Shown here in pieces: positions 22,435 through 32,080 of a DNA stretch of 64,000 nucleotides. The translations under genes were made by a program, and so were the position numbers. The notes beneath the pieces were generated by a model, which saw only the letters and a program-made list of their open reading frames with translations, did not search any database and was not told the origin of the DNA. The first letter of the stretch is position 1. The number at the start of each line of letters is the position of its first letter. The DNA comes from Pusillimonas caeni (GTDB lineage: Bacteria > Pseudomonadota > Gammaproteobacteria > Burkholderiales > Burkholderiaceae_B), in contig NZ_PDUW01000012.1 of NCBI RefSeq assembly GCF_003545815.1, positions 1 to 64,000 on the forward strand. Reading direction: 5' to 3'.

Positions 22435-23124
22435 CTATTGTGAAACCCGGCCGGCATGCAGCCGGCGCACCCCGTCCTGACCGGAAACCAGCGCCACGTC
22501 GGCGCCCGCAATGGCGAACAGGCCGCAGGTGACCACGCCCGGGATATCGTTGATGCGCGCCTCGAGCGCCGCCGGATCGGCGATGTCCAGGCCTGAAACA
22601 TCCAATATGCGGCAGCCGTTGTCGGTGACGAAGTCCTTTCTTTCGCTGGGCCGGCCGCCCAGCTGCGCCAGGCGGCGCGCCACGGCCGCCATGGCCATGG
22701 GTATGACCTCCACCGGAAGCGGAAAAGCGCCCAGTTTCTCGACCAGCTTGGATTCGTCGACGATGCACACGAACTGCTGCGCGACCGAGGCGACGATCTT
22801 CTCGCGCGTCAGCGCCCCGCCGCCGCCCTTGATCATGTTCAGCCCCGCATCGATCTCATCCGCGCCGTCCACGTAGGCCGGCATGGTTTCGATCTGGTTC
22901 AGGTCGAAGACCGCGATGCCGGCCTGCGCCATGCGGGCCGAACTGCGTTCGGAGCTGGAGGCTGCGCCGCGGAAACGGTGCTTGTGCGGCGCCAGGGCGT
23001 CGATGAAGAGATCGACGGTGGAACCGGTGCCCACGCCCAGAATCGAATCCGGACCGAGCAGCGGCAGCACGTAATCGACGGCCGCCTGTGCCGCATTGCG
23101 CTTGAGCGTGTTCTGATCGAGCAT
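22435..23124 (-). CDS. rpiA: Ribose-5-phosphate isomerase A
   Basis: Interconverts ribose-5-phosphate and ribulose-5-phosphate in the pentose phosphate pathway. 229 residues, with [12 protein letters not shown] (phosphate loop), DGADEID (catalytic aspartates) and [12 protein letters not shown]. Its ATG lies three bases after the stop of the ArsC-like gene, so it is probably the last gene of the potFGHI transcript. Confidence 0.96.
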   Translation of the reverse strand: MLDQNTLKRNAAQAAVDYVLPLLGPDSILGVGTGSTVDLFIDALAPHKHRFRGAASSSERSSARMAQAGIAVFDLNQIETMPAYVDGADEIDAGLNMIKGGGGALTREKIVASVAQQFVCIVDESKLVEKLGAFPLPVEVIPMAMAAVARRLAQLGGRPSERKDFVTDNGCRILDVSGLDIADPAALEARINDIPGVVTCGLFAIAGADVALVSGQDGVRRLHAGRVSQ

Positions 23125-23127
23125 GGC

Positions 23128-23484
23128 CTACCCCTCGAGTTCGTCGTATTTCTTGGCCGAAAAGCCGACGCTTACCCGGCCGTCGGCATCGACGCGCACC
23201 GGCCGGCGCACCAGGGTGGGAAACTCCGCAATCAAGGCCAGCCATTCGGCATCGTCCTTGGGAGACTTGCGCGCCTCGGGCAGATTGCGCCAGGTCATCG
23301 AGGCGCGATTGACGAGTTTCTCCCAGCCGCCCAGTTCATTCTTCCAGCCGGCAAGAACGGGACCCGGCACCGGCTCGTCCCGGTAGTCGGTGAACTCGTA
23401 GGGCTGGCCGTGCTCGTCCAGCCAGGCCATGGCCTTGACGCAGGTGCTGCAGCGTTTCAATCCGTAAAGTCGTATGGCTTTCAT
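23128..23484 (-). CDS. ArsC/Spx/YffB-family thioredoxin-fold protein
   Basis: 118 residues with the YffB pattern: IRLYGLKRCSTCVKAMAWL (redox cysteine motif C-S-T-C), NRASMTWRNL, and the family-typical RPVRVDADGRVSVGFS near the end. The family includes arsenate reductase-like and RNAP-binding Spx-like proteins; YffB may use glutathione. Its ATG overlaps the potI stop as ATGA. The substrate is unknown; there are no other arsenic genes nearby. Confidence 0.8.
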   Translation of the reverse strand: MKAIRLYGLKRCSTCVKAMAWLDEHGQPYEFTDYRDEPVPGPVLAGWKNELGGWEKLVNRASMTWRNLPEARKSPKDDAEWLALIAEFPTLVRRPVRVDADGRVSVGFSAKKYDELEG

Positions 23485-24284
23485 GTTTCCTCTTTGCGCC
23501 ATTGCACCTTGCTTGCCACGATCACGCACAATCCCACGATCAGGATGAACAAGGTTGCCAGGGCGTTGATTTCAGGTTTGAGTCCCAGGCGCACCCGGGA
23601 GAAGACTTCGAGCGGCAAGGTGGTATAGCCCGGCCCCGACAGGAAGGAGGCGATGACCACATCGTCCAGCGACAAGGTAAAGGCCAGCAGCCAGGACGCC
23701 ATGAGGGCCGGCGCGATCAGCGGCAGCGTGATGACGAAAAACACCTTCAGCGGCGACGCGCCCAGGTCGAGCGCCGCCTCCTCGAGCGAACGGTCCAGGT
23801 CGCGGATGCGCGCCTGGATCACCACCGCGACGTAGGCGATGCACAGCGTGACATGACCCACCCAGATGGTGAACATGCCGTTGCCGGCCGGCCAGCCGAT
23901 GAGCTCGCCCAACTCGACGAACATCAGCAGCAGGGAAATGCCCAGCACCACCTCGGGCATGGCCAGGGGCGCGCACAGCATGCCGACATACAGGCCCGAG
24001 CCGCGGAACCGCCCCATGCGCACCAGCACATAGGCGGCCCAGGTGCCCAGCGCCACGGCCGCCGTCGCCGTCAGGGCGGCGATCTGCAGTGACAGCCCGG
24101 CCGCCGACAGCAGCGCCTGGTCGCTGAACAGTTCGTGATACCAGCGCAGAGAAAAGCCCGTCCATGACGTCATCATGGCCGAATCGTTGAACGAGAACAG
24201 CATCAGGCAGGCGATCGGCACATACAGAAAGCCGTAGCCCAACGTCAGGACGAAGGCACGCAGGAAACGGTCAGGCTTTGCCAC
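23481..24284 (-). CDS. potI: Putrescine ABC transporter permease PotI
   Basis: Inner-membrane permease, 267 residues with six predicted membrane segments. The EAA loop that contacts the ATPase is visible as EEAALDLGASPLKVFFVITLPLI, here noted by its E-A-A-x3-G core. FSLRWYHELFSD near residue 45 is typical of PotI/PotC. It overlaps potH by 14 bases and the ArsC-like gene by four. Confidence 0.93.
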   Translation of the reverse strand: MAKPDRFLRAFVLTLGYGFLYVPIACLMLFSFNDSAMMTSWTGFSLRWYHELFSDQALLSAAGLSLQIAALTATAAVALGTWAAYVLVRMGRFRGSGLYVGMLCAPLAMPEVVLGISLLLMFVELGELIGWPAGNGMFTIWVGHVTLCIAYVAVVIQARIRDLDRSLEEAALDLGASPLKVFFVITLPLIAPALMASWLLAFTLSLDDVVIASFLSGPGYTTLPLEVFSRVRLGLKPEINALATLFILIVGLCVIVASKVQWRKEET

Positions 24285-25194
24285 GGCGCCTCTCCGAATC
24301 GAACTGCCGCGCCTGGTTGTACTGCAGCAGAGCCAAAGGCACGATGAGTATCAACACCATGACGCAAGTCACCGCCGCGGCCATCGGCCAGTCAGTGTTG
24401 TTGAAGAATTCCGTCCACATGAGGCGGCCCATCATCAAGGTGTCCGCGCCGCCCAGCATCTCGGGGATGACGTATTCGCCGACGGTGGGGATGAAGACCA
24501 GCAGCGAACCGGCGATCACGCCGGGCAGCGACATCGGCAGAGTGACCCGCCAGAATGCCTGGAAAGGCTTGGCGCCCAGGTCGTAGGCCGCCTCGAGCAG
24601 GCGCATGTCGAACTTGACCAGGTTGGCGTACAGCGGCAGGATGAAGAACGGCAGATAGGCGTAGACCAGCCCGATGTACACGGCGAGGTCGGTGCGATAG
24701 ATCTCCAGCGGCGCGTCGATCAGTCCCAGCGCCATCAACGCATTGTTCAGCAGGCCGTCGCTGCGCAATATGCCCACCCAGGCATAGACGCGCAGCAGCA
24801 GCGAGGTCCAGAACGGCAGGATCACCCCCAGCAGCATCAGGTTGCGCGCCTTGGGGTTGGCCCGGGCGATGTAATAGGCCATCGGGTAGCCGATCAGCGC
24901 GCAGCACACCGTGGTCACCAGCGCCATCTTGACCGAGCTGATGTAGGTGGCGATGTACAGGCTGTCGGTGAACAGCAGCAGGTAGCTGCTCAGGTGCACG
25001 CCCAGCGTCAGCGTCTCGTTCTCGAGCGTGGCCAGCGGGGTGTACGGCGGGATGCCGAAGCGCAGGTCGGCAAAGCTGATCTTCAGCACCAGCAGAAAAG
25101 GCACCAGCAGAAACAGCGCAAGCCAGGCAAAGGGCGGCACGATGGCCAGCTTGCGCATTGCGGGCAGGCGGTCGTGCGTAAACAGGCGCCTCAT
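24271..25194 (-). CDS. potH: Putrescine ABC transporter permease PotH
   Basis: 307-residue permease partner of PotI, with a longer N-terminal region before the first membrane segment. The EAA loop is LEAAYDLGAKPFQAFWRVTLP (core E-A-A-x3-G). Other family segments are LPFWTSLLLRVYAW and PTVGEYVIPEMLGG. The ATG overlaps the potG stop. Together the four Pot proteins import putrescine. Confidence 0.93.
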   Translation of the reverse strand: MRRLFTHDRLPAMRKLAIVPPFAWLALFLLVPFLLVLKISFADLRFGIPPYTPLATLENETLTLGVHLSSYLLLFTDSLYIATYISSVKMALVTTVCCALIGYPMAYYIARANPKARNLMLLGVILPFWTSLLLRVYAWVGILRSDGLLNNALMALGLIDAPLEIYRTDLAVYIGLVYAYLPFFILPLYANLVKFDMRLLEAAYDLGAKPFQAFWRVTLPMSLPGVIAGSLLVFIPTVGEYVIPEMLGGADTLMMGRLMWTEFFNNTDWPMAAAVTCVMVLILIVPLALLQYNQARQFDSERRRGKA

Positions 25195-26318
25195 GATGCG
25201 AGCACCACGGCGCTGTCGCTGGACCAGTGGATGAATACCTCTTCATCCATGCCCGGCGCATCGGTTTGCGCCAGAATCTGGCGCGGCACGGCGGACTCGA
25301 CCATCGTGCCCGAATCCAGGCGCAGCTGATAGCGGGCATGGCTGCCCATCCAGGCGACGTGGCTGACGACGCCGCGCGACCAGTTGTAGTCGGCTTGCGG
25401 CTGTTCGCGCCCCACTCTGATCTGCTCGGGTCGCACCGATACGTGCACCTGCATGCCCAGCGGCTCGCTGACGCCATGGTTGACGTACATCGGCCGGGAC
25501 AGCTCGTCGCTTTCGATCAGCACGTGGTCCGGCTCGTCCACCGTAATGGTGCCGGTGAACAGATTGGTGCTGCCGATGAAGCCCGCCACGAAGCGCGAGC
25601 TGGGAAATTCATAGACTTCTTGAGGCGTGCCGCACTGGACGATCTGCCCTTCGGTCATGACCGCCAGCCGGCCGGCCATGGTCATGGCCTCGTCCTGGTC
25701 GTGGGTGACCATGATGCAGGTGACGCCGACCTGGTCCAGGATGCGCACCAGCTCGATCTGCGTCTTCTGCCGGATCTGCTTGTCCAGCGCCGACATGGGC
25801 TCGTCAAGCAGCAGCAGCTTGGGCCGCTTGACCAGGCTGCGGGCCAGGGCCACGCGCTGCTGCTGGCCGCCCGACAGCTGATGCGGCTTGCGGCGCGAAT
25901 AGCCGGCCATCTGCACCAGGTCCAGCGCCTCGAACACCCGCTCGTGGATCTCGTTGCGCGGGACGCCTTCCTGCTTCAGGCCGAAGGCGACATTGGCCTC
26001 GACCGTCATGTGGGGAAACAGCGCATACGACTGGAACATCATGTTGACGGGCCGGCGGTAAGGCGCCAGCGCAGTGATGTCCTCGCCGTCCAGGTAGATG
26101 CGGCCGGAAGTGGGCTCTTCGAAACCGGCCAGCATGCGCAGCAGCGTCGACTTGCCGCAGCCCGAGCTGCCGAGCAGGGCGAAGATCTCGCGGCGCCTGA
26201 CCGACAGATTGACCGACTGCACGGCCACGACGTCGCCGTAGATCTTGACCACGTCGTCCACGCGGACGAATTCGTCTTCGTCGGCCGGCCAGGCGGAAGG
26301 TGTATTGCGGTTGTCCAT
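25191..26318 (-). CDS. potG: Putrescine ABC transporter ATPase PotG
   Basis: 375 residues: the ABC ATPase domain has Walker A GSSGCGKSTLL, signature LSGGQQQRVALARSL, Walker B LLLLDEPMSALD and the H-loop VTHDQDEAM. A C-terminal TOBE regulatory domain follows (about residues 285-370). It energises PotHI with the binding protein PotF. One base separates it from potF; it overlaps potH by ATGA. Confidence 0.94.
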   Translation of the reverse strand: MDNRNTPSAWPADEDEFVRVDDVVKIYGDVVAVQSVNLSVRRREIFALLGSSGCGKSTLLRMLAGFEEPTSGRIYLDGEDITALAPYRRPVNMMFQSYALFPHMTVEANVAFGLKQEGVPRNEIHERVFEALDLVQMAGYSRRKPHQLSGGQQQRVALARSLVKRPKLLLLDEPMSALDKQIRQKTQIELVRILDQVGVTCIMVTHDQDEAMTMAGRLAVMTEGQIVQCGTPQEVYEFPSSRFVAGFIGSTNLFTGTITVDEPDHVLIESDELSRPMYVNHGVSEPLGMQVHVSVRPEQIRVGREQPQADYNWSRGVVSHVAWMGSHARYQLRLDSGTMVESAVPRQILAQTDAPGMDEEVFIHWSSDSAVVLAS

Positions 26319-26319
26319 G

Positions 26320-27417
26320 TCAGCGCCCCGACCGAAGTTCGGCCCACAGCCTATTTTGCACGCGCAGCACGTGCAGGGGCAGGGCCTTGATGACGAAAAG
26401 CTGGGCCGCCACGTCGTCGGGCGGATAGATCATGACGTTGTTGGCCACTTCCGGATCCACGTACTGGCGGGCGGTCTTGTTGGCGTTGGGATAGAACATG
26501 GTGTTGGTGATCGCCGCGTGCACTTGCGGGGTCTCGATATAGTTGATGAAAGCATGGGCCTCGTCGACGTGGGTTGCGCCCTTGGGGATGGCCATGGTGT
26601 CGAACCAGGCCGGTGCTCCGCCCTCGGGCAGGTAGTAGTCGATCTCGTAGGGCTTGCGCGCCTGCCTGGCGCGCTCGCGCGCGATCAGCACGTCGCCCGA
26701 GAAACCGTAGACCATGCACAGGTCGCCCGAGGCCAGTTCGTCGATGTAGCCCGAAGAACTGAACTGGCGCACATAAGGCCTGATCTGCTTGAGCAAGTCG
26801 ACCGCGGCGCGATAGTCGTCCGGATTGGTGCTGTTGGGATCCTTGCCCAGATAATGCAGCGCGGCCGGGAACACCTGCGCGGCCTCGTCCAGTATCGCGA
26901 TGCCGCAGCCCTTGAGCTTGCTGGCGTATTCGGGCTTGAACAGCATGTCCCAGCTCTCAAGGGGCGCGTCCCGGCCCAGGATCTCGCGCACGCGAGTCAC
27001 GTTGTAGCCCAGGCCGTTGGTGCCGTAGCCCCAGGGCACGAGATACTGATTGCCCGGATCGACCGCCGACAGAAGCTTCATGATCTCGGGATCGAGATGC
27101 CTCCAGTTGGGTATCCTGCTTTTGTCCAGCTTCTGGAACAGGCCCGCCTCGAGCTGGCGCGCGGCATAGTGGGTAGAAGGCACCACCACGTCGTAGCCCG
27201 ATTTGCCCGTCAGCAGCTTGGCCTGCAGGGTGTCGTTGCTGTCATAGACGTCGTAGCGCACCCGGATGCCGGTCTCCTTCTGGAAACCCGACAGCGTGTC
27301 GGGCGCGGTGTACTCGGCCCAGTTGTAGACGTTGACCACGCCGCCCTGCGCCCAGGCGGCGGGCGCCGCCAATGCGAGCACCGTCAACAGCCATGACGCG
27401 ACCCTGTTCCAACCCAC
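26320..27417 (-). CDS. potF: Putrescine-binding periplasmic protein PotF
   Basis: 365 residues. The Sec signal peptide is about residues 1-23 (MGWNRVASWLLTV then ALAAPAAWA cleavage site). The mature protein begins VVNVYNWAEYTAP, the PotF/PotD signature, with GYDVVVPSTHY, LVPWGYGTNGLGYN and AWFDTMAIPKGA following. The start is a GTG at 27417 with GGAGG eight bases before it, which settles the start. It is the first gene of the pot run; kdkA lies 75 bases upstream. Confidence 0.93.
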   Translation of the reverse strand: MGWNRVASWLLTVLALAAPAAWAQGGVVNVYNWAEYTAPDTLSGFQKETGIRVRYDVYDSNDTLQAKLLTGKSGYDVVVPSTHYAARQLEAGLFQKLDKSRIPNWRHLDPEIMKLLSAVDPGNQYLVPWGYGTNGLGYNVTRVREILGRDAPLESWDMLFKPEYASKLKGCGIAILDEAAQVFPAALHYLGKDPNSTNPDDYRAAVDLLKQIRPYVRQFSSSGYIDELASGDLCMVYGFSGDVLIARERARQARKPYEIDYYLPEGGAPAWFDTMAIPKGATHVDEAHAFINYIETPQVHAAITNTMFYPNANKTARQYVDPEVANNVMIYPPDDVAAQLFVIKALPLHVLRVQNRLWAELRSGR

Positions 27418-27492
27418 GATGAATGCCTCCGGAAACGATCCACCCGAAAAGACGTGATGATAAAGCTTTTTGCGCCGGCGCCGGCCGCCGAG

Positions 27493-28191
27493 CTAGGCGG
27501 AAAGCTGCCGATAGGCCCGCTGGATCTGCTCCCAGCAGCCCAGCCCCCGCTCGCCGGCCGCCTTGAGCATCGAACGGCGCAGACGCAGCAGGTTGGACTG
27601 CCTGTGCCCCGCCCGCACAGGCCCGTGGCGGGCGCGGTCGAAATCGATGAGCCAGGCCTGGTTCGACTCGTCCAGCAAGATGTTATAGGCATTCAGGTCG
27701 GCATGCCAAACCCCTGCCTCGTGCATGGCGAAGATGGCCTCGGCCACGGCTTGCGGCGCCTCCAGCGCCTCGGCCAGGGTGCGCACACCCGGAATGCGCT
27801 CGATCAGGATGGCGGCGCGATAGAACGGGCCCGATTTCCAGTAGGCGCCCGCCAGCGGCGCCGGCACCCTCAGTCCCCGGTCGTGCAGAAGCCGCAGAAT
27901 GCGGAACTCGGCGAAGGAGCGCGTGGACGAAGCGCCGGTCCACAGGTAGCGGTCGCGGCTGACGCGGGCCGCCAGGCCGCCGCGCCGATAATGGCGCAAC
28001 ACCGCCGAACCGAAATCGCCCGAGGCGAACCAGGCCGACTGCCGCCCGCCGACGGCCACCGGAGCCGCCTTCAGCGCCGGATTGCCGGGGTCGAACAGGG
28101 ACTGGGCCGGATGGAGGACGCGCGCCGGATCGAAACACAGGGCCCCCGACTCGAAGGCCAGCAATCCGGCGCCGGACGTCGCCGCGTTCAC
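27493..28191 (-). CDS. kdkA: 3-deoxy-D-manno-octulosonic acid kinase (KdkA/WaaP family)
   Basis: 232 residues with a protein-kinase-like fold. RHYRRGGLAARVSRDRYLW and a following TRSFAEFRILRLLHDRG match KdkA, which phosphorylates Kdo of the LPS inner core. The catalytic loop is HADLNAYNILLD, and the metal motif is LIDFDRARHG. The start is a GTG overlapping the permease stop as GTGA (28188-28191). waaA, which makes the substrate, is not in the window. A related WaaP heptose kinase is the alternative reading. Confidence 0.85.
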   Translation of the reverse strand: MNAATSGAGLLAFESGALCFDPARVLHPAQSLFDPGNPALKAAPVAVGGRQSAWFASGDFGSAVLRHYRRGGLAARVSRDRYLWTGASSTRSFAEFRILRLLHDRGLRVPAPLAGAYWKSGPFYRAAILIERIPGVRTLAEALEAPQAVAEAIFAMHEAGVWHADLNAYNILLDESNQAWLIDFDRARHGPVRAGHRQSNLLRLRRSMLKAAGERGLGCWEQIQRAYRQLSA

Positions 28192-30692
28192 GCGGCCTCC
28201 CGAAGCATGCGCAAGGGAGGGGTGCGCAGCACGCCGCGCAAGGCCAGCCCCCCGCCCAGGCAGGAAATCAGGGCGCCGCCAACCACGCCTGCTACCCAGG
28301 GCCACCATGGCCACCCAAGCGAAAACTCGAAAACCCGCTCGGCCAGCAGGCGCGCCAGCAGTATGGAGCCCAGCGCCGCCAAGGCGCCCGACAGGCCCCC
28401 GAGGGCGATCAGCTCGATCAATTGGGTGCGCCGCAGCCGCGTCGCACCCGCTCCCAGCACGCGCAGCACGGCGACTTCGTGAATGCGTTCATCGCGCGTG
28501 GCCGCGAAAGCGGCGGCAAGCACCTGCACGCCTGCCAGCACGGTGAAAAGAAACAGCAGCTGCACCGCCAATACCGCCTGCTCGACGATGCGCCGCACGT
28601 GGCCCAGGATGGCGCCCACGTCGACCACCGTCAGGTTGGGAAATTCATCCACCAGCCGCTGGTTCAGTTCCAGCCGGTCCGGCGGCAGATAGAAAGAAGT
28701 GATGTAGGTCGCCGGCGCGCCCTCCAGGACCGTCGGCGACATCAGCGCAAAGAAATTGACGTCGAAGGAGTCCCATTTGACCTCCCTCAGGCTGGTGACC
28801 GTGACCCGGACCGCCTGGCCGGCAATGTCGAAGGACAGCGTATCGCCCATTCCTATCGCCAGCGTCTGGGCCAGGCCGGTCTCGAGCGACACCTCGCTGC
28901 CCTGGGGATCGAGCCAGCGCCCCGCCACCAAGCTGTTGCTGGCGGGCAGCGCAGCCATGTGCGAAAGGTTGAACTCGCGCTCTACCATGCGCTGCGCGCG
29001 CTCGTCCTCGTAGCTGTGCGCATCGACCGGCACGTCATTGATGGCCAGCAGCCTGCCCCTGACCATGGGGGCCGGAGCGGGTGCGCGTATACCGGCCACT
29101 TCGAGCCGGGCGCCCACCGCCTGGCGCTGCTCCGGCTGGATGTTGATGAGGAAAGTATTGGGCGCATCGGCCGGCAGGGTGCCCCGCCAGCCGTCGAGCA
29201 GGTCGGTGCGGGTGAGGGTCAGCAGCAGCATCACCATCAGGCCGACGGACAAGGCGCATACCTGGGCCGTGGCCAGGCCCGGGCGCCGCATCATGCCTCT
29301 CAAGGCGAATCGCAGCGAGGAGGCGTTGCGCAAGCCGCCCGCCAGGCCGCCCAGCAGGCGAATGGCCGCGTAAGCGACGCAAAAGAACACCGCCAGGCCC
29401 GCCAGGAACCCGCCCGACACCAGCAGGCTCATCCGGGCATCGCCCGACATCCACCATGCCAGCAGGAAAAACGCCAGCAGCCCCGCGGCATAGGAAAGCG
29501 CGGTGCGCGGCGCCCACCGGCCCGCTGCCTGGCGCAGCACCCGCATGGGCGGCACACGGTACAGGGCCGAAAGAGGCGGAAGCGCAAAGCCGGCCAGGAG
29601 CAGCAGCGCGGCCACGCCGCCATGCCATGCGGGCGTCCATGACGGCTTGGGCAGGTCCACGTCGAGCAGCGCCGCCACGAGTTGCGCCAGCCCCGCTTGC
29701 ACCAGAAAAGCCAGCGCCACGCCCAGCGCGGCGGCGCACAGGGCCAGCAGCAGGAATTCGATGCAGAACATGGCCGCGATCTGCCTTCTGCCCGCCCCCA
29801 TGCAGCGCATCACCGCCACGCCGTCGCGATGGCGCCGGCTGAATCGGCGGGCCGCCAGGGCCACCGCCACCGCCGCGATGATCACCGTCAGCAAGGCCAC
29901 CAGGGTCAGAAACTGATAGGCGCGGTCCAGCGAACGCTGTATCTCGGGGCGCGCCTCGCCGGGTTCGGACAGTTGCTGGCCGCGCGCCAGGCGGGGCTCG
30001 AGCCACAGCCGGTAGGCGTGCACCGCCTGGGCGGGGCCGGCGAACTTGGCCGTATCGCGCACGCGGCTGGCCGGGCCCAGCAGGCCCGTCGCACCCAGTT
30101 CGTCCAGGCGCATCATGACCCGCGGCGCCACATTGATGAACTGTACGGCCCGGTCGGGCTCGTAGGCGATGACCCCCTCGATGCGTAAAGAAGACTCGCC
30201 CAGTTCGATCGTGTCACCCACGTCCACGCCCAGAAGGCCGGTCAGTTGGGGGTCTATCCACACGCTTCCCGGCGACGGCCCCGAAGCGACCGCCCTGCCC
30301 GGCGGGGCCGCCTCATCGCGCAACAGCAGTTCGCCCCGCAGCGGGTACGAGGCATCGACCGCCTTGAGCGAGACCAGCCTCATGCCCTTCTGCGTACTGG
30401 CCATGGACGACATCGTCCGATACAGGGACACTTCCAGCCCTAGCGCGGCCGCCTGGTCGATCACTTCCTGCGCAATGGGTTCGTCCGCCCGAAGCACCAG
30501 GTCGCCGCCCAGCATCTGGGCCGAACTGCGATCCAGGGCGGCCGACACGCGATCGGACAGAAAGCCCACACTGCCGACCGCCGTGACGGCGATCAGCAGG
30601 GCCAATGCCAGTAGGCCCAGTTCGCCCGAGCGCCAATCGCGCTTCAGGGCGCGCAGTCCGGGGGCAAGGTAGCGGGTCCATATCCGCGTCAT
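28188..30692 (-). CDS. FtsX/YbbP-like ABC transporter permease
   Basis: 834 residues. A membrane segment near residue 30 is followed by a long periplasmic region, then a central cluster of membrane helices and a final FtsX domain with three helices near the C-terminus (VLAAAFAATRDERIHEVAVL motif). This is the double-FtsX, DUF214/YbbP type, which normally pairs with a LolD-like ATPase (YbbA). No ATPase gene is adjacent. It lies 10 bases after radA and overlaps kdkA. Lipid or lipoprotein handling at the inner membrane is likely; the substrate is unknown. Confidence 0.85.
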   Translation of the reverse strand: MTRIWTRYLAPGLRALKRDWRSGELGLLALALLIAVTAVGSVGFLSDRVSAALDRSSAQMLGGDLVLRADEPIAQEVIDQAAALGLEVSLYRTMSSMASTQKGMRLVSLKAVDASYPLRGELLLRDEAAPPGRAVASGPSPGSVWIDPQLTGLLGVDVGDTIELGESSLRIEGVIAYEPDRAVQFINVAPRVMMRLDELGATGLLGPASRVRDTAKFAGPAQAVHAYRLWLEPRLARGQQLSEPGEARPEIQRSLDRAYQFLTLVALLTVIIAAVAVALAARRFSRRHRDGVAVMRCMGAGRRQIAAMFCIEFLLLALCAAALGVALAFLVQAGLAQLVAALLDVDLPKPSWTPAWHGGVAALLLLAGFALPPLSALYRVPPMRVLRQAAGRWAPRTALSYAAGLLAFFLLAWWMSGDARMSLLVSGGFLAGLAVFFCVAYAAIRLLGGLAGGLRNASSLRFALRGMMRRPGLATAQVCALSVGLMVMLLLTLTRTDLLDGWRGTLPADAPNTFLINIQPEQRQAVGARLEVAGIRAPAPAPMVRGRLLAINDVPVDAHSYEDERAQRMVEREFNLSHMAALPASNSLVAGRWLDPQGSEVSLETGLAQTLAIGMGDTLSFDIAGQAVRVTVTSLREVKWDSFDVNFFALMSPTVLEGAPATYITSFYLPPDRLELNQRLVDEFPNLTVVDVGAILGHVRRIVEQAVLAVQLLFLFTVLAGVQVLAAAFAATRDERIHEVAVLRVLGAGATRLRRTQLIELIALGGLSGALAALGSILLARLLAERVFEFSLGWPWWPWVAGVVGGALISCLGGGLALRGVLRTPPLRMLREAA

Positions 30693-30702
30693 GGGCAGAC
30701 CC

Positions 30703-32058
30703 TCATCCTCGCAAGCGTTCGATGGCGGCGTCGATTCGGTCGACGGGCCAGATCTCCAGGCCTTCGATGGCCTGACGGGGCGCATTGGCCTTGGGCACCA
30801 GGGCCAGCCGGAAGCCCAGCTTGGCCGCTTCCTTCAGGCGTTCCTGCCCGCGCGGCGCCGGCCGGATCTCGCCCGCCAGGCCGACTTCGCCGAATGCGAT
30901 CAGGCCCTCGGGCAGCGGCTTGTCCCGCAGCGAGGACATGATGGCCAACAGAACCGGAAGGTCGGCCGCGGGCTCGGTGATCTTGACCCCGCCCACCGCA
31001 TTGACGAATACGTCCTGATCGAACGTGGCCACGCCCGCATGCCGGTGCAGCACGGCCAGCAGCATGGCCAGCCGGGTGCTTTCCAGCCCCACCGAAAGCC
31101 GGCGCGGGTTGGGCACATGGGCGCCGTCGACCAGCGCCTGGATTTCCACCAGCAGCGGCCGGGTGCCCTCTTGAGTGGCCATGACGCAGGAGCCCGACAC
31201 ATTGCGGTCATGCTGGGAAAGAAACAGCGCCGAGGGGTTGTTCACGCCGCGCAGGCCGCGATCGGTCATGGCGAAGACGCCCAGTTCGTTCACCGCCCCG
31301 AAACGGTTCTTGATGGCCCGGATCAGGCGGAAGGACGAATGCGTGTCGCCCTCGAAATACAGAACGGTGTCCACGATATGCTCGAGCACGCGCGGCCCGG
31401 CCAGCGCGCCGTCCTTGGTGACGTGGCCGATGAGCACGATGGCGGTGCCCGTCTGCTTGGCCAGGCGGGTCAGTTGGGCCGCGCATTCGCGCACCTGTGA
31501 GACCGAGCCGGGCGCGGCGCTGAGTTCGGATGAATAAAGCGTCTGGATGGAGTCGATGACGGCGACGCGGGGCCGCTCCTCGGTCAGTGCCGCGACGATG
31601 GCCTCGAGCCGGATCTCGGCCAGGAGCTTGACCTCGTCGGTGGCCAGGTCCAGCCGCCGGGCCCTCAGCGCCACCTGCTCGGCCGACTCCTCGCCGGTCA
31701 CATACAGCACCGGCGTGACCCGCGAGAGCGACACCAGGGCCTGGAGCAGCAAGGTCGACTTGCCTATGCCCGGGTCGCCGCCGATCAGGATGACGGCGCC
31801 CGTGACCAGGCCTCCGCCCAGCACCCGATCGAACTCGGCGATGCCGCTGGGCTGGCGCGGCAGTTCGCGCGCCTCGATCTCGGCCAGGTTCCGTATCGGA
31901 CTGGCGCCCGCCAGGGGCGCGAAGCGGTGCGGCTGGGTCGGCGCGGCAAGGGTTTCGGTGAGGGTGTTCCATTCGCCGCAATGCGGGCACTTTCCCTCCC
32001 ACTTGGGGGTGGTGCCGCCGCATTCGCTGCAGACGAAGGTGGTCTTGGCCTTGGCCAT
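30703..32058 (-). CDS. radA: DNA repair protein RadA
   Basis: RecA-related helicase for branch migration in recombination. 451 residues from MAKAKTTFVC. The N-terminal zinc finger is CSECGG-x9-CPHCGEW, Walker A is GDPGIGKSTLLL, and the RadA signature KNRFGAVNELGVF is present. The C-terminal Lon-protease-like domain is seen as AVGGVKITEPAADLP. A second in-frame ATG 21 bases upstream (32079) starts with the same MAKAKA sequence, leaving the start ambiguous; the shorter form is the usual N-terminus. Confidence 0.95.
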   Translation of the reverse strand: MAKAKTTFVCSECGGTTPKWEGKCPHCGEWNTLTETLAAPTQPHRFAPLAGASPIRNLAEIEARELPRQPSGIAEFDRVLGGGLVTGAVILIGGDPGIGKSTLLLQALVSLSRVTPVLYVTGEESAEQVALRARRLDLATDEVKLLAEIRLEAIVAALTEERPRVAVIDSIQTLYSSELSAAPGSVSQVRECAAQLTRLAKQTGTAIVLIGHVTKDGALAGPRVLEHIVDTVLYFEGDTHSSFRLIRAIKNRFGAVNELGVFAMTDRGLRGVNNPSALFLSQHDRNVSGSCVMATQEGTRPLLVEIQALVDGAHVPNPRRLSVGLESTRLAMLLAVLHRHAGVATFDQDVFVNAVGGVKITEPAADLPVLLAIMSSLRDKPLPEGLIAFGEVGLAGEIRPAPRGQERLKEAAKLGFRLALVPKANAPRQAIEGLEIWPVDRIDAAIERLRG

Positions 32059-32080
32059 GCCTGCTTTAGCCTTGGCCATG

